Assembly (NCBI RefSeq): GCF_028737215.1
Contig: NZ_JAQZAM010000014.1
Span: forward strand, 149,784-213,783
Length of the DNA stretch: 64,000 bases
Source of the DNA: Actinomycetospora chibensis
Lineage (GTDB): Bacteria; Actinomycetota; Actinomycetes; Mycobacteriales; Pseudonocardiaceae
Reading direction: 5' to 3'
The notes under the pieces are model-generated. The model saw only the letters and a list, made by a program, of their open reading frames with translations, was not told where the DNA came from and made no database searches. Positions within the stretch are counted from its first letter, which is position 1; every line of letters begins with the position of its first letter. The position numbers and the translations under genes were made by a program. Shown here one piece after another: positions 1 through 8,610 of this stretch.

Positions 1-711
1 GGCCCGCGCACGATCGCCCCGCGGGCCAGCTACCGGGTGTTCGCCACCCGCGAGGGCCTCGTCGGCGGCGTCACCGCCAACGGGCACCGGATCACGCCGA
101 ACGACCAGTTCGCCGCGCTGCCCTCGCGTCGCGCGCTCTCCCCGAACGGGCGCGGCGACTACAGCGTGCGCGTCTGTGCCGCGGGCGGGCGCTGCGCGAC
201 CGTGCCCGTGTGGGACGTCGGGCCCTGGAACACCAAGGACGACTACTGGAACCCGTCGGACCAGCGCCAGCAGTGGAAGGACCTCCCGCAGGGCCGCCCG
301 CAGGCCCAGGCCGCGTTCGAGAACAAGTACAACGGCGGGCGCGACGGCTTCGGCCGCCAGGTGAAGAACCCCGCGGGCATCGACCTCGCCGACGGCACCT
401 TCTACGGCCTCGGCCTGCGCAACAACGCCTTCGTCACCGTCGACTACCTCTGGACCGCGAAGTCCGCGGCGCTGGGCCGGGCAACCACCGCCGGCGCGGG
501 TCCGGTCGTGGAACGGGCGACCCCGGACGCCGCGGCGCCCGACGGCGGGGTGGTCGGCGACGGCGCCCAGGTCGAGGTCCAGTGCCAGGTCGCGGGCAGC
601 TCCGTCACCGGCACCCAGGGCACCAGCAACCTCTGGCTGCGCACCCGACCGGAGCGCTACGTCCCGGCCGCGTGGATCCAGGGCGCGCCGCCGGTGCCGC
701 CCTGCACCTAG
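1..711 (+). CDS. Secreted protein, 5' end outside window; DPBB-like and SH3-like regions
   Basis: The reading frame is open through base 1, so the start and any signal peptide lie upstream; the first GTG inside the window (37) is probably internal. The visible product is about 236 residues. The first 150 residues are rich in Trp, Gly and Asn, with a paired-Cys segment (VCAAGGRC) followed by WDVGPWN and later GIDLADGTF. Those spacings resemble double-psi beta-barrel (RlpA/expansin-like) extracellular domains, which is inference. The last 50 residues (CQVAG...LWLRTRPERYVPAAW...PPC) look like a bacterial SH3-type module with a terminal disulfide. Its role is probably at the cell surface; no enzyme activity can be assigned. 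It ends 25 bp before menA. Confidence 0.6.
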   Translation, partial: GPRTIAPRASYRVFATREGLVGGVTANGHRITPNDQFAALPSRRALSPNGRGDYSVRVCAAGGRCATVPVWDVGPWNTKDDYWNPSDQRQQWKDLPQGRPQAQAAFENKYNGGRDGFGRQVKNPAGIDLADGTFYGLGLRNNAFVTVDYLWTAKSAALGRATTAGAGPVVERATPDAAAPDGGVVGDGAQVEVQCQVAGSSVTGTQGTSNLWLRTRPERYVPAAWIQGAPPVPPCT

Positions 712-722
712 CGTCACGTCGG

Positions 723-728
723 TAAAGT
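723..728 (+). promoter_or_regulatory. -10 element of menA, leaderless start
   Basis: TAAAGT fits the actinobacterial TAnnnT -10 pattern and ends 8 nt before the GTG start of menA. There is no Shine-Dalgarno-like sequence between, so a leaderless transcript is likely. Confidence 0.45.
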
Positions 729-736
729 CGCCGGGC

Positions 737-1609
737 GTGGCGACCGTCGGCGAATGGGTGGAGGGCGCGCGTCCCCGCACGCTGCCCACGGCGATCGCCC
801 CCGTGCTCGCGGGCTCCGGGGCGGCTGCAGGGGTCGCCGGATTCGACCCGGTGGCCGCCGCGCTCGCGCTGATCGTCTCGGTGTCCTTCGTGATCGGCGT
901 GAACTTCGCCAACGACTACTCCGACGGCGTCCGCGGCACGGACGACGACCGCGTCGGACCCCTGCGTCTCGTGGGCTCCGGGGTGGCGCAGCCGTACGTG
1001 GTCAAGCGCACCGCGCTGCTCTGCCTCGGCCTCGGGGCGCTCGCCGGTGTCGTGCTCTCGCTCTACAGCGGGCACTGGTGGCTGATCGTGGTCGGCGCGG
1101 TGTGCCTGCTCGGCGCCTGGTTCTACACCGGGGGCTCGCGCCCGTACGGCTACCGCGGGCTGGGCGAGCTCGCGGTGTTCGTCTTCTTCGGGCCGGTCGC
1201 GGTGCTCGGCACCGAGTTCGTGCAGACCGGCCGCGCCAGCGGTCTCGGGATCGGCGCCTCGGTGGGCGTGGGCCTGCTCGCCTGCGCGGTCCTCGTCGCC
1301 AACAACCTGCGCGACATCGGGTCCGACGTCGACACCGGCAAGCGCACCCTCGCGGTGGTGCTCGGCGACCGCGACACCCGCGTGCTCTACGCCGCGCTCG
1401 TCGTGATCCCGCTCGGCATGACCCTCGTGCTCAGCCTGCGGGCCTGGGGCGCACTGGCCGGTCTCCTCGCGCTGGTCCTGATCGTGCCCGGCCTGCGGCG
1501 GGTGCTCGCCGGGTCGACCGGCCGGGACCTGATCCCCGTGCTGCGCGACACCGCGCTCGGGCTGCTGGTGTGGTCCGCCGCGACGGCGCTCGGCCTGGCC
1601 CTCACCTAG
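737..1609 (+). CDS. menA: 1,4-dihydroxy-2-naphthoate polyprenyltransferase MenA
   Basis: Integral membrane UbiA-family prenyltransferase that attaches the polyprenyl chain to 1,4-dihydroxy-2-naphthoate in menaquinone synthesis. The 290-residue product has the usual length and about eight hydrophobic segments. The first Asp-rich, Mg-diphosphate-binding motif is NDYSDGVRGTDDDR (residues 59-72); the second is in NNLRDIGSDVDTGKRT (around 190-205). The N-terminal WVEGARPRTLP stretch is typical of MenA. The GTG start is preceded by a -10 element rather than an RBS. The 3' end overlaps the convergent DUF4229 gene by 4 bp. I recall that M. tuberculosis menA (Rv0534c) also lies just beyond the hem/ccs block. 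Confidence 0.93.
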   Translation: MATVGEWVEGARPRTLPTAIAPVLAGSGAAAGVAGFDPVAAALALIVSVSFVIGVNFANDYSDGVRGTDDDRVGPLRLVGSGVAQPYVVKRTALLCLGLGALAGVVLSLYSGHWWLIVVGAVCLLGAWFYTGGSRPYGYRGLGELAVFVFFGPVAVLGTEFVQTGRASGLGIGASVGVGLLACAVLVANNLRDIGSDVDTGKRTLAVVLGDRDTRVLYAALVVIPLGMTLVLSLRAWGALAGLLALVLIVPGLRRVLAGSTGRDLIPVLRDTALGLLVWSAATALGLALT

Positions 1610-1974
1610 GCCTCGACCGACGGCTCCTCTCCCGGGGCGTCTCCCCGGAGCTCGGCCCGCAGCTGCTCGCGCCGGGCCCGACGCGACGCCGTCGCCGCGT
1701 CCACCTCGGCGGCGAGCCGGGCCCGCAGCCCGCGGAACAGGAACAGCGACAGCGGCAGGGCCACGACGATGGCGATCAGCAGCGACACGAGCAGCGGCAG
1801 GCCGGCCACCACGAGCACGCCCGCGATCACGGCGACGACGAGCAGGCGGGCGCCGACGTACAGAGAGGCGGCCAGCGCGACGCCGCCGGGCGAGCCGGTG
1901 GCGCCGGAGGGGTTGTCGGCGGTGTCGTCCCGGACGCCCTCGGCGGGCCCGGGAGCGGGATTCGGCGAGGTCAC
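1606..1974 (-). CDS. DUF4229 family small membrane protein
   Basis: A 122-residue protein with a polar, Pro/Gly-rich N-terminus of about 30 residues, two adjacent transmembrane segments (about 32-55 and 58-80) and a highly charged Arg/Glu-rich cytoplasmic tail. This layout matches the DUF4229 family, commonly found beside menA in actinobacteria. The GTG start at 1974 gives the hydrophobic core at the expected place. It converges on menA with a 4-bp overlap of the stop codons. No function is known for the family. Confidence 0.75.
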   Translation of the reverse strand: MTSPNPAPGPAEGVRDDTADNPSGATGSPGGVALAASLYVGARLLVVAVIAGVLVVAGLPLLVSLLIAIVVALPLSLFLFRGLRARLAAEVDAATASRRARREQLRAELRGDAPGEEPSVEA

Positions 1975-2179
1975 GGCACCAGGGTAGGCGCGCGACAGGT
2001 GCCCCGCGCCCGCAGCCGGCGGGCGCCGGAGTCGTCCGTTTCGCCCTTTGTGTTCTCTTTACCTGGATACAAGCGTTCGAGTACGTACGGGGTCCGGTGT
2101 CACGATTCGCCGCGTTGTGTCCGCTCCCGCCGTTCGGCGGTCGGGCGGGCACCCGTGGCGACAGGGAAGGTGGAGTGAC

Positions 2180-2383
2180 ATGACCATCACTCACGAGGCC
2201 GGCGAGCGACTCATGACCCCCGGCGAGGTCGCGGCGATGTTCCGCGTCGACCCGAAGACCGTCACGCGCTGGGCGTCCGCGGGCCGCATCGGCTCCATCC
2301 GCACCCCGGGTGGCCACCGCCGCTTCCGCGAGTCCGAGGTCCGCACCCTGCTCGACGGCCTGACCAGCGAGGCGCACCGCTGA
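2180..2383 (+). CDS. bldC: BldC, MerR-like HTH developmental regulator
   Basis: A 67-residue DNA-binding protein of the MerR/excisionase winged-HTH type. The core LMTPGEVAAMFRVDPKTVTR (residues 11-30) followed by a TPGGHRRFRESEVR wing is almost diagnostic of Streptomyces BldC, which binds head-to-tail on direct repeats and controls entry into development. The ATG at 2180 is chosen because it follows a purine-rich GGAAGGTGGAG and gives the BldC length; the frame is open further upstream but lacks BldC-like sequence there. A strong hairpin follows the stop codon. A second BldC-type protein is encoded at 29418-29651. Confidence 0.9.
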   Translation: MTITHEAGERLMTPGEVAAMFRVDPKTVTRWASAGRIGSIRTPGGHRRFRESEVRTLLDGLTSEAHR

Positions 2384-2394
2384 CCGACGCGACA

Positions 2395-2422
2395 CGACCG
2401 GCGGCCGGACGGCCGCCGGTCG
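2395..2422 (+). terminator. Hairpin terminator after bldC
   Basis: A 12-bp perfect inverted repeat (arms 2395-2406 and 2411-2422, 4-nt loop GGAC) begins 11 bp after the bldC stop. There is no T-tract, as is usual for actinobacterial intrinsic terminators. Confidence 0.6.
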
Positions 2423-2635
2423 GACGCGCCGCGGCGGCGCCGACGGGGATCCACTCCGTCCGACCTGAGCGGGGCGCCCCGTGACACGGCACCCGCTCGT
2501 CCCGGGCACCCGACCGTCACCCGACGTGCACCTCGCGCACGTCACGCGGACTTCCGATCCGACCGGTAGCGTGGCGGATGCCCGGTCCGTGGAGCATCCG
2601 CGGCCGGTGACGTCGAAGATGCAGGAGGCGTCCGA

Positions 2636-2896
2636 GTGATCCCGTTCCTCGTGGCCGTGCTTGTCCTGGTCGTCGTGGGGACGTTGCTGTGGAAGGTGAT
2701 GGCCGCCCAGGCGGCTCAGGCCGGACACGACGGCGGTCCCGGCGGCATGGTCGAGGACGCACCGACCGGCCCCACCCGCCAGGCCTCTCCGCGTCGCCCG
2801 CAGCGCCCGGTCGCGCCGGACGACGACCCGGAGTTCCTGCGCTCGCTCGACGAGCGGATCCAGCGCCCCGAGCGCGAGGACCCGCCCTCGGCCTGA
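2636..2896 (+). CDS. Small single-pass membrane protein, unknown function
   Basis: An 86-residue protein made of one N-terminal transmembrane helix (about residues 3-20, almost all Ile/Val/Leu) followed by a polar, Pro- and Asp-rich tail ending in a DDDPEFLRSLDERI segment. Small proteins of this shape, one helix plus an acidic 'EFLRxLD' tail, recur in actinobacteria and are annotated only as hypothetical. The GTG start follows AGGAGG at about 2622. It is followed by a strong bidirectional hairpin. No function can be inferred. Confidence 0.7.
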   Translation: MIPFLVAVLVLVVVGTLLWKVMAAQAAQAGHDGGPGGMVEDAPTGPTRQASPRRPQRPVAPDDDPEFLRSLDERIQRPEREDPPSA

Positions 2897-2910
2897 GAAC
2901 CGACCTCCCG

Positions 2911-2944
2911 CGAGGGGCGTCCCGGTCCGCCGGGGCGCCCCTCG
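2911..2944. terminator. Bidirectional hairpin terminator with UCCG loop
   Basis: Arms 2911-2925 and 2930-2944 pair over 15 bp with one G-T wobble and enclose the tetraloop TCCG. It lies between two converging genes (small membrane protein on plus, ATPase on minus), so it can serve both. Confidence 0.7.
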
Positions 2945-2964
2945 TGACGTCTGTGGGATTCCCT

Positions 2965-4332
2965 CTATCGGGGGATCATCGGGCGACGCACCCGCGACCC
3001 GGCCCGGCCGAAGTCGTCGGCGACGGTGGCCGCGAGCTCGAGCAGCGCCGCCCGAGTGCGCGAGGCGAGCTTGTCCAGCTCGATCTCGGCGCCCTCCTCG
3101 AGGTGCGGGTCGAACGGCAGCCGCACGACGGCCCGGCAGCGCGCCGCGAAGTGGTCGGAGACGCGGTCGAGGTCGACGTTGCCCGACGACCGCCGCGCGT
3201 AGTTGATGACGGCCACCGACCGGGAGACCAGATCGCGGTAGCCGTGCGCGTCGAGCCAGTCGAGGGTGGCCGACGCGCTGCGCGCCCCGTCGATCGACGC
3301 CGACGAGACGATCAGCAGCGAGTCCGCGACGTCGAGGACACCCTTCATCGCGGAGTGCATGAGCCCGGTGCCGCAGTCGGTGAGCACCACGTTGTAGAAG
3401 TGCTCGAGCAGCGTCACCGTGCGCCGGTAGTCGACCTCGCTGAACGCCTCGGACACCGCCGGGTCCTGCTCGCTGGCGAGGACCTCCAGGCGGGACGGGC
3501 CCTGCGAGGTGTAGGCGCGGACGTCGGAGTACCGCCGCACACGGTTGGCGTCGCGCAGCAGGTGGCGCACGGTGGCCGTGGTCTCGAGCGGGATCTTCTG
3601 GCTCAGCGTGCCGCGGTCCGGGTTCGCGTCCACGGCGATCACGCGATCGCCGCGCAACGACGCGAACGTCGACCCGAGCGTCGTCGTCATCGTGGTCTTG
3701 CCGACGCCGCCCTTGAGGCTCAGCATCGCGATCTTGTAGCAGCCGTGGAGGGGCTGGTTGACCCGCGCGATCAGCTCGCGGCGCGCGGCGTCCCCGGCGC
3801 TCTCCCCCGGGTTGACCAGGCCGCCGCTGCCGACGAACAGCGCACGCCGCCAGCCTGTTTGCGGCGGGCGCTTGCTGGGCCGCAGGAGCTGCGCCGACGA
3901 GAGGTCGTAGGTCGCGGGACCGTTCGGGCCCTGCGGCGCGTGGGCACCGCGCCCCGGCGTCGTGAAACGGCCCGAGAGCGGCGTCCGCTCAACCGGCAGG
4001 GGGCCCGCGGCGCTGCCGGGGGCCGCGGCGGCAGTGCCGCGCGGGTCGACGCCGGGGTGGCGGGGCTGGGCGGCGTCGCCGCGGGCGGCCTCGGCCGTGT
4101 CGACCCGCCGCGTGGTCTCCGGGGAGTCCGCCGGCGCGGCCACGGCCGACGGCTCGGCCGGGGTGCCGTTCGTCGCCGCGGTCTCCGACGACCCGCTCGG
4201 CGTCTCGCCCGAGGAGGTCGTGGTGGAGGTCGGCCCTGAGGTCGGCGCTGAGGTCGGCGCTGAGGTCGGCGCTGACGGCGGCGAGGACGACGGGGGCGTC
4301 GCCGGCGACTCGTCGTCGTCCCTGGCTTCCAT
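2965..4332 (-). CDS. MinD/ParA-like P-loop ATPase with long disordered N-terminus
   Basis: 455 residues. The first 170 or so are low-complexity Pro/Ser/Thr/Ala, including a PTSA tetrapeptide repeat near residues 20-36. The C-terminal 280 residues form a SIMIBI-class ATPase: deviant Walker A LKGGVGKTT (about 205-213), the switch segment VIAVDANPDRGTL, and VVLTDCGTGL as Walker B. This architecture, proline-rich leader plus MinD-like domain, is also seen in ESX-associated EspI-type proteins and in the ATPase recalled beside ccsA in M. tuberculosis (Rv0530). The gene follows ccsB by 73 bp on the same strand. A role in positioning or assembly at the membrane is inferred; the partner is unknown. 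Confidence 0.75.
   Translation of the reverse strand: MEARDDDESPATPPSSSPPSAPTSAPTSAPTSGPTSTTTSSGETPSGSSETAATNGTPAEPSAVAAPADSPETTRRVDTAEAARGDAAQPRHPGVDPRGTAAAAPGSAAGPLPVERTPLSGRFTTPGRGAHAPQGPNGPATYDLSSAQLLRPSKRPPQTGWRRALFVGSGGLVNPGESAGDAARRELIARVNQPLHGCYKIAMLSLKGGVGKTTMTTTLGSTFASLRGDRVIAVDANPDRGTLSQKIPLETTATVRHLLRDANRVRRYSDVRAYTSQGPSRLEVLASEQDPAVSEAFSEVDYRRTVTLLEHFYNVVLTDCGTGLMHSAMKGVLDVADSLLIVSSASIDGARSASATLDWLDAHGYRDLVSRSVAVINYARRSSGNVDLDRVSDHFAARCRAVVRLPFDPHLEEGAEIELDKLASRTRAALLELAATVADDFGRAGSRVRRPMIPR
4226..4273 (-). repeat. 12-bp tandem repeat encoding PTSA/PTSG units
   Basis: Four consecutive copies of GAGGTCGGCGCT (the first copy slightly diverged) inside the N-terminal disordered region of the MinD-like ATPase. 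They encode repeated Pro-Thr-Ser-Ala. Confidence 0.9.
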
Positions 4333-4405
4333 CTGGCGGCCCCTCCCTCGTCGCGTGGCGCGCCAGACCGTATCCCGTCGTGGAGATCCGAACGACCGGA
4401 ACCGG

Positions 4406-5386
4406 TCAGCCGACGCCGGCGTACGAGTGCAGGCCCGTGACGACGAGGTTCACGAAGAACAGGTTGAACACCATCACCGCGAAGCCGACCACGTTGATCA
4501 CCGCGGCGCGGCGGCCCCGCCAGCCGGCGGTGGACCGCGCGTGCAGGTAGCAGGCGTAGACGATCCAGGCGACGAGCGCGGTGGTCTCCTTGGGGTCCCA
4601 GCCCCAGTAGCGGCCCCAGGCGGCCTCGGCCCAGATCGCCCCGGTGATCACCGCGAACGTCCAGATCGGGAACGCAAGCGCCGTGGCGCGGTACGCGACG
4701 CGGTCGAGCACGTCGGCGCCCGGCAGCCGCGCGGCCCACGCGAGGCGGGTCGGGGTGTTCTCGTGCGCGGCCCGCAGGAGGTACAGGACGCTGCTGACAC
4801 CGGCGAGCAGCAGGATGCCCGAGGCGATGACGGCGGCGGAGACGTGGATCGCGAGCCAGTACGAGCGCAGCGCGGGGACCACGGGCGCGGTCTGCGTGTA
4901 GAGCACCGTGCCGGCCAGGAACATCAGGATGATCACGGGCAGCAGCACGAAGACGCCGAGGCGGCGCAGCTCGGGGCGGCGGTACAGCACGACCAGCCAG
5001 GCCCCCACCGCGACCAGGCAGATCGCGGCGGTGAACTCGTACATGTTGCCCCAGGGCACCCGCTGCGCGGCGAACCCGCGGACCACGAGCATCGCCAGGT
5101 GCAGGCCGAACCCGAGGACGGTGAGCGAGACCCCCATGCGCCCGAACCGCTCCGCCCGGGAGCGGGGCGGTGCGGCGCCGGCCGGGGCGTCGTTCACGTC
5201 GGCGGCCCCCGTCGAGCCACCGCCCACGGCCGCGCCGACGGGCTCCCGCGCGGACTCCTCGGCCCGCGCCGGACGCCGCAGGAGCGCGTGCTCGACGGCG
5301 TGCAGGATCATCGCCAGCACGTAGACGCCGAGGGCGGACTCGAACAGCAGGTCGCCGAACTGGCCGAGCTGCGCGTCAACGACCAT
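4406..5386 (-). CDS. ccsB: Cytochrome c biogenesis protein CcsB (CcsA/ResC-type)
   Basis: Heme-handling membrane subunit of System II cytochrome c maturation, working with ResB to carry heme across the membrane and attach it to apocytochromes. The 326-residue product has about eight transmembrane segments. The tryptophan-rich WWD-type heme motif reads WGRYWGWDPKETTALVAW (about residues 255-272), and conserved His residues lie near its helices. The start at 5386 overlaps the end of resB by 11 bp, so the two are likely translationally coupled. Pairing with resB and the upstream ccdA makes the assignment secure. Confidence 0.93.
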   Translation of the reverse strand: MVVDAQLGQFGDLLFESALGVYVLAMILHAVEHALLRRPARAEESAREPVGAAVGGGSTGAADVNDAPAGAAPPRSRAERFGRMGVSLTVLGFGLHLAMLVVRGFAAQRVPWGNMYEFTAAICLVAVGAWLVVLYRRPELRRLGVFVLLPVIILMFLAGTVLYTQTAPVVPALRSYWLAIHVSAAVIASGILLLAGVSSVLYLLRAAHENTPTRLAWAARLPGADVLDRVAYRATALAFPIWTFAVITGAIWAEAAWGRYWGWDPKETTALVAWIVYACYLHARSTAGWRGRRAAVINVVGFAVMVFNLFFVNLVVTGLHSYAGVG

Positions 5387-7130
5387 CGGGGTCCTCCCGG
5401 TCCTCCCCGCCGGCGTCCACCGACGGTTCCTGCGTCGCCTCGGGCGGCACGGCCTCCTCGGGGACGGCCGAGTCGGGCATGGCGTGGTCAGGCACGGCGT
5501 GGTCGGGTTCCGCCTCGCCCCGCGCGCCCAGCTCGGCCGCGAGCCGCCCGAACTCCTCGCCGTAGCCCGCGCGGTCCGTGCGTGCCAGCCCGCCGAGCGT
5601 CACCACCGTACGACCACCTGTCGTAGGTGGCAGTGCGGGGGCCGCGCGCACCCAGAAGCGGCGGCGGCGCACCGTCAGCGACAGCGTCAGGCCCCCGAGC
5701 AGCGCGATCGCCGTGATCAGCACCGCCGTCTGCCCCGGGTCGTGCGACACCTGCAGCGACACCCAGTTCTCGACGCCGTCGAAGCGGATGCGGGTGCCGT
5801 CGTCGAGCGTGATCTCGCCGCCGGGCTTGATGTTCTCCCGGGCCACCCGCACCAGCCGGCCCTGGTCGACCATGCCCTGGTCCACCGAGAAGATCGACTG
5901 CGCGCGGCCGGAGTCGAGCCCCAGGTCGCCGCGCAGCACGTCGACGGCGACCTCGGGGTTGTTCAGCGCCGGGAACACCGACGTCACCAGGCCGCCGCCG
6001 GAGGACGTCGGCGCGAACAGACCGGTGATCGCGAGCTGGGAGCGCCGGCGCTGCGCCTCGTCGGTGACCCCCGGCGGGTCGATCTTCGTCGCGCCCTCGG
6101 AGAGCAGCGTCGCCTGGTCGACGGGACGCCACTGCACCAGGCCGACGCGCTGCTGGCCGTCGGGGAAGGTCACCGTGAACCGGGGCGCATAGCCGTGCCC
6201 GAGCAGGTAGACGCGCTCGCCGTCGACGCGCAGCGGGTCGTTCACCGCGAGGTCGTGGGGCACCCAGGCGTCGGCGCCGCTCTGCACGGCCTCGCCGTCC
6301 TGATAGCGGATCGCGGCGTCGAAGGAGTCGGGCTGGCCGTCGGGGCGGAACGTCGCGCGGAAGCCGTCGACGGTCAGGCAGAACGGGTCGAGCCCGGTGC
6401 CGTCGACCTGCAGACCGGGGCGGAACGAATCGTAGGCGTAGATCCCGGAGTTGCAGAACTCGCTGCCGTCGGCCATGACGATGACCTGGCCCTCGTAGCC
6501 CAGGATCTTGCCGATCGCGATGCCGCCGAGCAGGGCCACGAGGCTGAGGTGGAACACCAGGTTGCCGACCTCGCGCAGCGCGCCCTTCTCCGCCGAGATC
6601 GTGCGGACGCCGCCCGGCTCGGAGCGCACCACGATGCGCCAGCCGCGCAGCCGCCGTCGGGCCGCGGCCACGACGGCGTCCGGATCGTCGTCGGAGGTGC
6701 TCTGCGCGTGGTGGGGCAGCCGGGCGAGGTTGCGCGGCACGGCGACCGGCTCGACGCGCAGGCTCCGGGCGTGCTCGATCGACCGCGGGACCAGGCAGCC
6801 GATGAGCGAGATGAACAGCAGCAGGTAGACCGCCGAGAACCACGGCGTGGCGAAGACGTCGAAGAACCCGAGGTCGTCGAGCACCGGGCCGAGCGAGGGG
6901 TTCTGAGCGAGGTAGTCGTCGACGGCGTTGGGGCTCGGGGTGCGCTGGGGCAGCACGGCCCCGGGCAGCGCGGCCACCGCGAGCAGGAACAACAGGATCA
7001 GCGCGGTGCGCATGCTGGTCAGGCCGCGCCAGGTGTTGCGGGCCAGCGCGAGCGCGCGCCGGGCGCGACTCGGACCCGAGGGCGGCGGGCCGGCGTCCCC
7101 GGCGGGCGCCTTCGGCAGCGTGGTGGTCAT
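5376..7130 (-). CDS. resB: Cytochrome c biogenesis protein ResB
   Basis: Partner of CcsB in the System II heme lyase. It is a 584-residue protein: a short cytoplasmic leader, a first membrane segment (RTALILLFLLAVAALPGAVLP, around 42-62), two more helices, a large extracytoplasmic domain and a final C-terminal helix (LITAIALLGGLTLSLTV). The pattern W..LTSMRTALILL...GA..PQR near the first helix is characteristic of ResB. The ATG at 7130 was chosen because it gives the family N-terminus; the frame stays open far upstream by GC bias only. It starts 8 bp after ccdA and overlaps ccsB by 11 bp. Confidence 0.93.
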   Translation of the reverse strand: MTTTLPKAPAGDAGPPPSGPSRARRALALARNTWRGLTSMRTALILLFLLAVAALPGAVLPQRTPSPNAVDDYLAQNPSLGPVLDDLGFFDVFATPWFSAVYLLLFISLIGCLVPRSIEHARSLRVEPVAVPRNLARLPHHAQSTSDDDPDAVVAAARRRLRGWRIVVRSEPGGVRTISAEKGALREVGNLVFHLSLVALLGGIAIGKILGYEGQVIVMADGSEFCNSGIYAYDSFRPGLQVDGTGLDPFCLTVDGFRATFRPDGQPDSFDAAIRYQDGEAVQSGADAWVPHDLAVNDPLRVDGERVYLLGHGYAPRFTVTFPDGQQRVGLVQWRPVDQATLLSEGATKIDPPGVTDEAQRRRSQLAITGLFAPTSSGGGLVTSVFPALNNPEVAVDVLRGDLGLDSGRAQSIFSVDQGMVDQGRLVRVARENIKPGGEITLDDGTRIRFDGVENWVSLQVSHDPGQTAVLITAIALLGGLTLSLTVRRRRFWVRAAPALPPTTGGRTVVTLGGLARTDRAGYGEEFGRLAAELGARGEAEPDHAVPDHAMPDSAVPEEAVPPEATQEPSVDAGGEDREDPDGR

Positions 7131-7138
7131 CGGTGGCC

Positions 7139-7978
7139 CTACAGCGGTGTGGAGAAGCCGGCGATGGGACCGCGCAACAGGGCGATGATCTCGGCCCAGA
7201 GGCCGGTGGCGAGCAGCAGGCCCACGACGATCATGCCGATGCCGCCGACGACCTGGATGCGCCGGCTGTGGTTCCGCAGCCAGGCCTGCGCCCGCACCGC
7301 GCGCCCGGCGCCGAGGGCGATGAGCACGAACGGCACGCCGAGCCCGACGCAGTAGGCGAGCAGCAGCACCACGCCCCGGACGCCGGCGCTCCCCGCGTCG
7401 GTGCCGCTGGCCAGGGCGACGACCCCGGCGAGCGTCGGCCCGAGGCACGGCGTCCAACCCAGGCCGAACGTCGCGCCGAGCAGCGGCGCGCCGACCAGCC
7501 CGAGCTGCGGCACGCGGTGCGGGCGAGTGTCGCGCTGCAGCGCCGGGACCAGGCCGAGGAAGACCAGGCCCATCGCCACGGTGACGACGCCGCCGATCCG
7601 CTGCAGGAGGGCCTCGTTGGCCAGTAGCGCGTCGGCCAGCCAGACGATCGACCCGAGGCCGACGACGAAGACGACGGTGAAGCCGAGCACGAACAGGCAC
7701 GCCGCCCCGGCGACCCGCCAGCGGCGCAGCCGGCGCGGGGTCGCGGTGGCCACCGGGAGCTCGCCGGTGACCGCGGCCCGGCGCTCGGCGGCCTGCGCCT
7801 TCACCTCGTCCTCGGTCACCGCCGGCGCGTCGGCGCCGACCAGGCCGGCGAGGTACGCGAGGTAGCCCGGCACCAGCGGCACGACGCACGGCGACGCGAA
7901 GCTGACCGCGCCGGCCGCCACGGACAGCAGCACGGCGAGCAGGACGGGGCCGGACGTGGCCACCTCGGTCAGGTTCAT
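7139..7978 (-). CDS. ccdA: Cytochrome c biogenesis protein CcdA (DsbD-like transporter)
   Basis: Membrane thiol transporter that carries reducing equivalents from cytoplasmic thioredoxin to the outside, keeping ResA and apocytochrome Cys residues reduced. It has 279 residues and six predicted helices. The two redox cysteines sit in the family motifs SFASPCVVPLVPGYL (helix 1) and GLGWTPCLGPTL (helix 4). A hydrophilic 45-residue loop between the first helices is longer than in the minimal family. The ATG at 7978 follows GGAG. A TACCCT -10-like hexamer ends 9 nt upstream of the ATG. Confidence 0.93.
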   Translation of the reverse strand: MNLTEVATSGPVLLAVLLSVAAGAVSFASPCVVPLVPGYLAYLAGLVGADAPAVTEDEVKAQAAERRAAVTGELPVATATPRRLRRWRVAGAACLFVLGFTVVFVVGLGSIVWLADALLANEALLQRIGGVVTVAMGLVFLGLVPALQRDTRPHRVPQLGLVGAPLLGATFGLGWTPCLGPTLAGVVALASGTDAGSAGVRGVVLLLAYCVGLGVPFVLIALGAGRAVRAQAWLRNHSRRIQVVGGIGMIVVGLLLATGLWAEIIALLRGPIAGFSTPL

Positions 7979-8370
7979 GGCGGCTCCAGGGTAGGACGCC
8001 CCGGTCGGACGCGCGTGTGGACGGGGACCCATCTCCGACGATGTGTCGTAGATCGTGCCGTCGGCGCGGGACGCCGGGGCGCTCCCCCCAGCGGGATGCT
8101 TCGGGAACCGAAGCGTTCGCGGTAATTCGGTGGCGCCGCCGGAGGGGTCCCTCCTACCGTCCTCGCCGTGGACATCGACTCCTGAGGCGTCCGGACCGTT
8201 CCGGTCCCCCGCCCGTCCGCTGCCCCTCCCGCCGTCCGGCGCAGTGCCTCGCACCCCGGGCGTGATCAGGCAGTCCTCACGGTCGATGTCGATCTCCGTC
8301 GTGACCGTGACGGCTCGCTGATCTCCCGGCACCCGGCGGCGTCCGCCCGCACACCCCCCAGGAGGTCCCC
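7979..8370. other. 392-bp intergenic region between ccdA and a divergent small gene
   Basis: It holds the minus-strand promoter region of ccdA (TACCCT near 7990) and the leader of the plus-strand small gene. Open frames here on both strands look like GC-bias shadows without RBS or recognisable domains. No RNA gene or repeat was seen. Confidence 0.5.
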
Positions 8371-8562
8371 ATGCGAACCACCCCGTCCCCACAGGCCCCG
8401 TCCGCGCCGCAGCCGGCCAACCGCGCCGAGCGACGGGCCGCCGCCCGCGGCCGCTCGGCCGGCGGGGGCAGCACCCGCACGGCGCCGCGCGCCACCGGCC
8501 CGCGCGAGCACACCACGCCCGCGCATGCCCGCGCCGACTTCGCCGCCCGCCGCCGCGGGTGA
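8371..8562 (+). CDS. Small basic NRAERRA-motif protein
   Basis: A 63-residue, strongly basic, disordered protein rich in Ala, Arg, Pro and Thr. The segment NRAERRAAARGR (residues 17-28) is a motif I recognise from short unannotated actinobacterial proteins. The start is well supported: a near-perfect AGGAGGT sits 4 bp before the ATG. It is transcribed alone, facing the zinc-ribbon gene. Charge and size would fit nucleic-acid or ribosome association, but that is speculation. Confidence 0.6.
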   Translation: MRTTPSPQAPSAPQPANRAERRAAARGRSAGGGSTRTAPRATGPREHTTPAHARADFAARRRG

Positions 8563-8610
8563 GACAGCGGGTGACCAGGCGGCTGACGACCGGGCCGGAC
8601 GGTCCGCTCG

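Noticed and set aside
605..2728. 707-codon open frame on minus spanning menA and bldC
   Set aside because: GC-bias shadow: no RBS, Arg/Pro/His-rich translation, runs antisense to well-supported genes.
8266..8526. 86-codon minus ORF opposite the small basic gene
   Set aside because: No RBS, Gly/Arg-rich shadow; the plus-strand gene has AGGAGGT.
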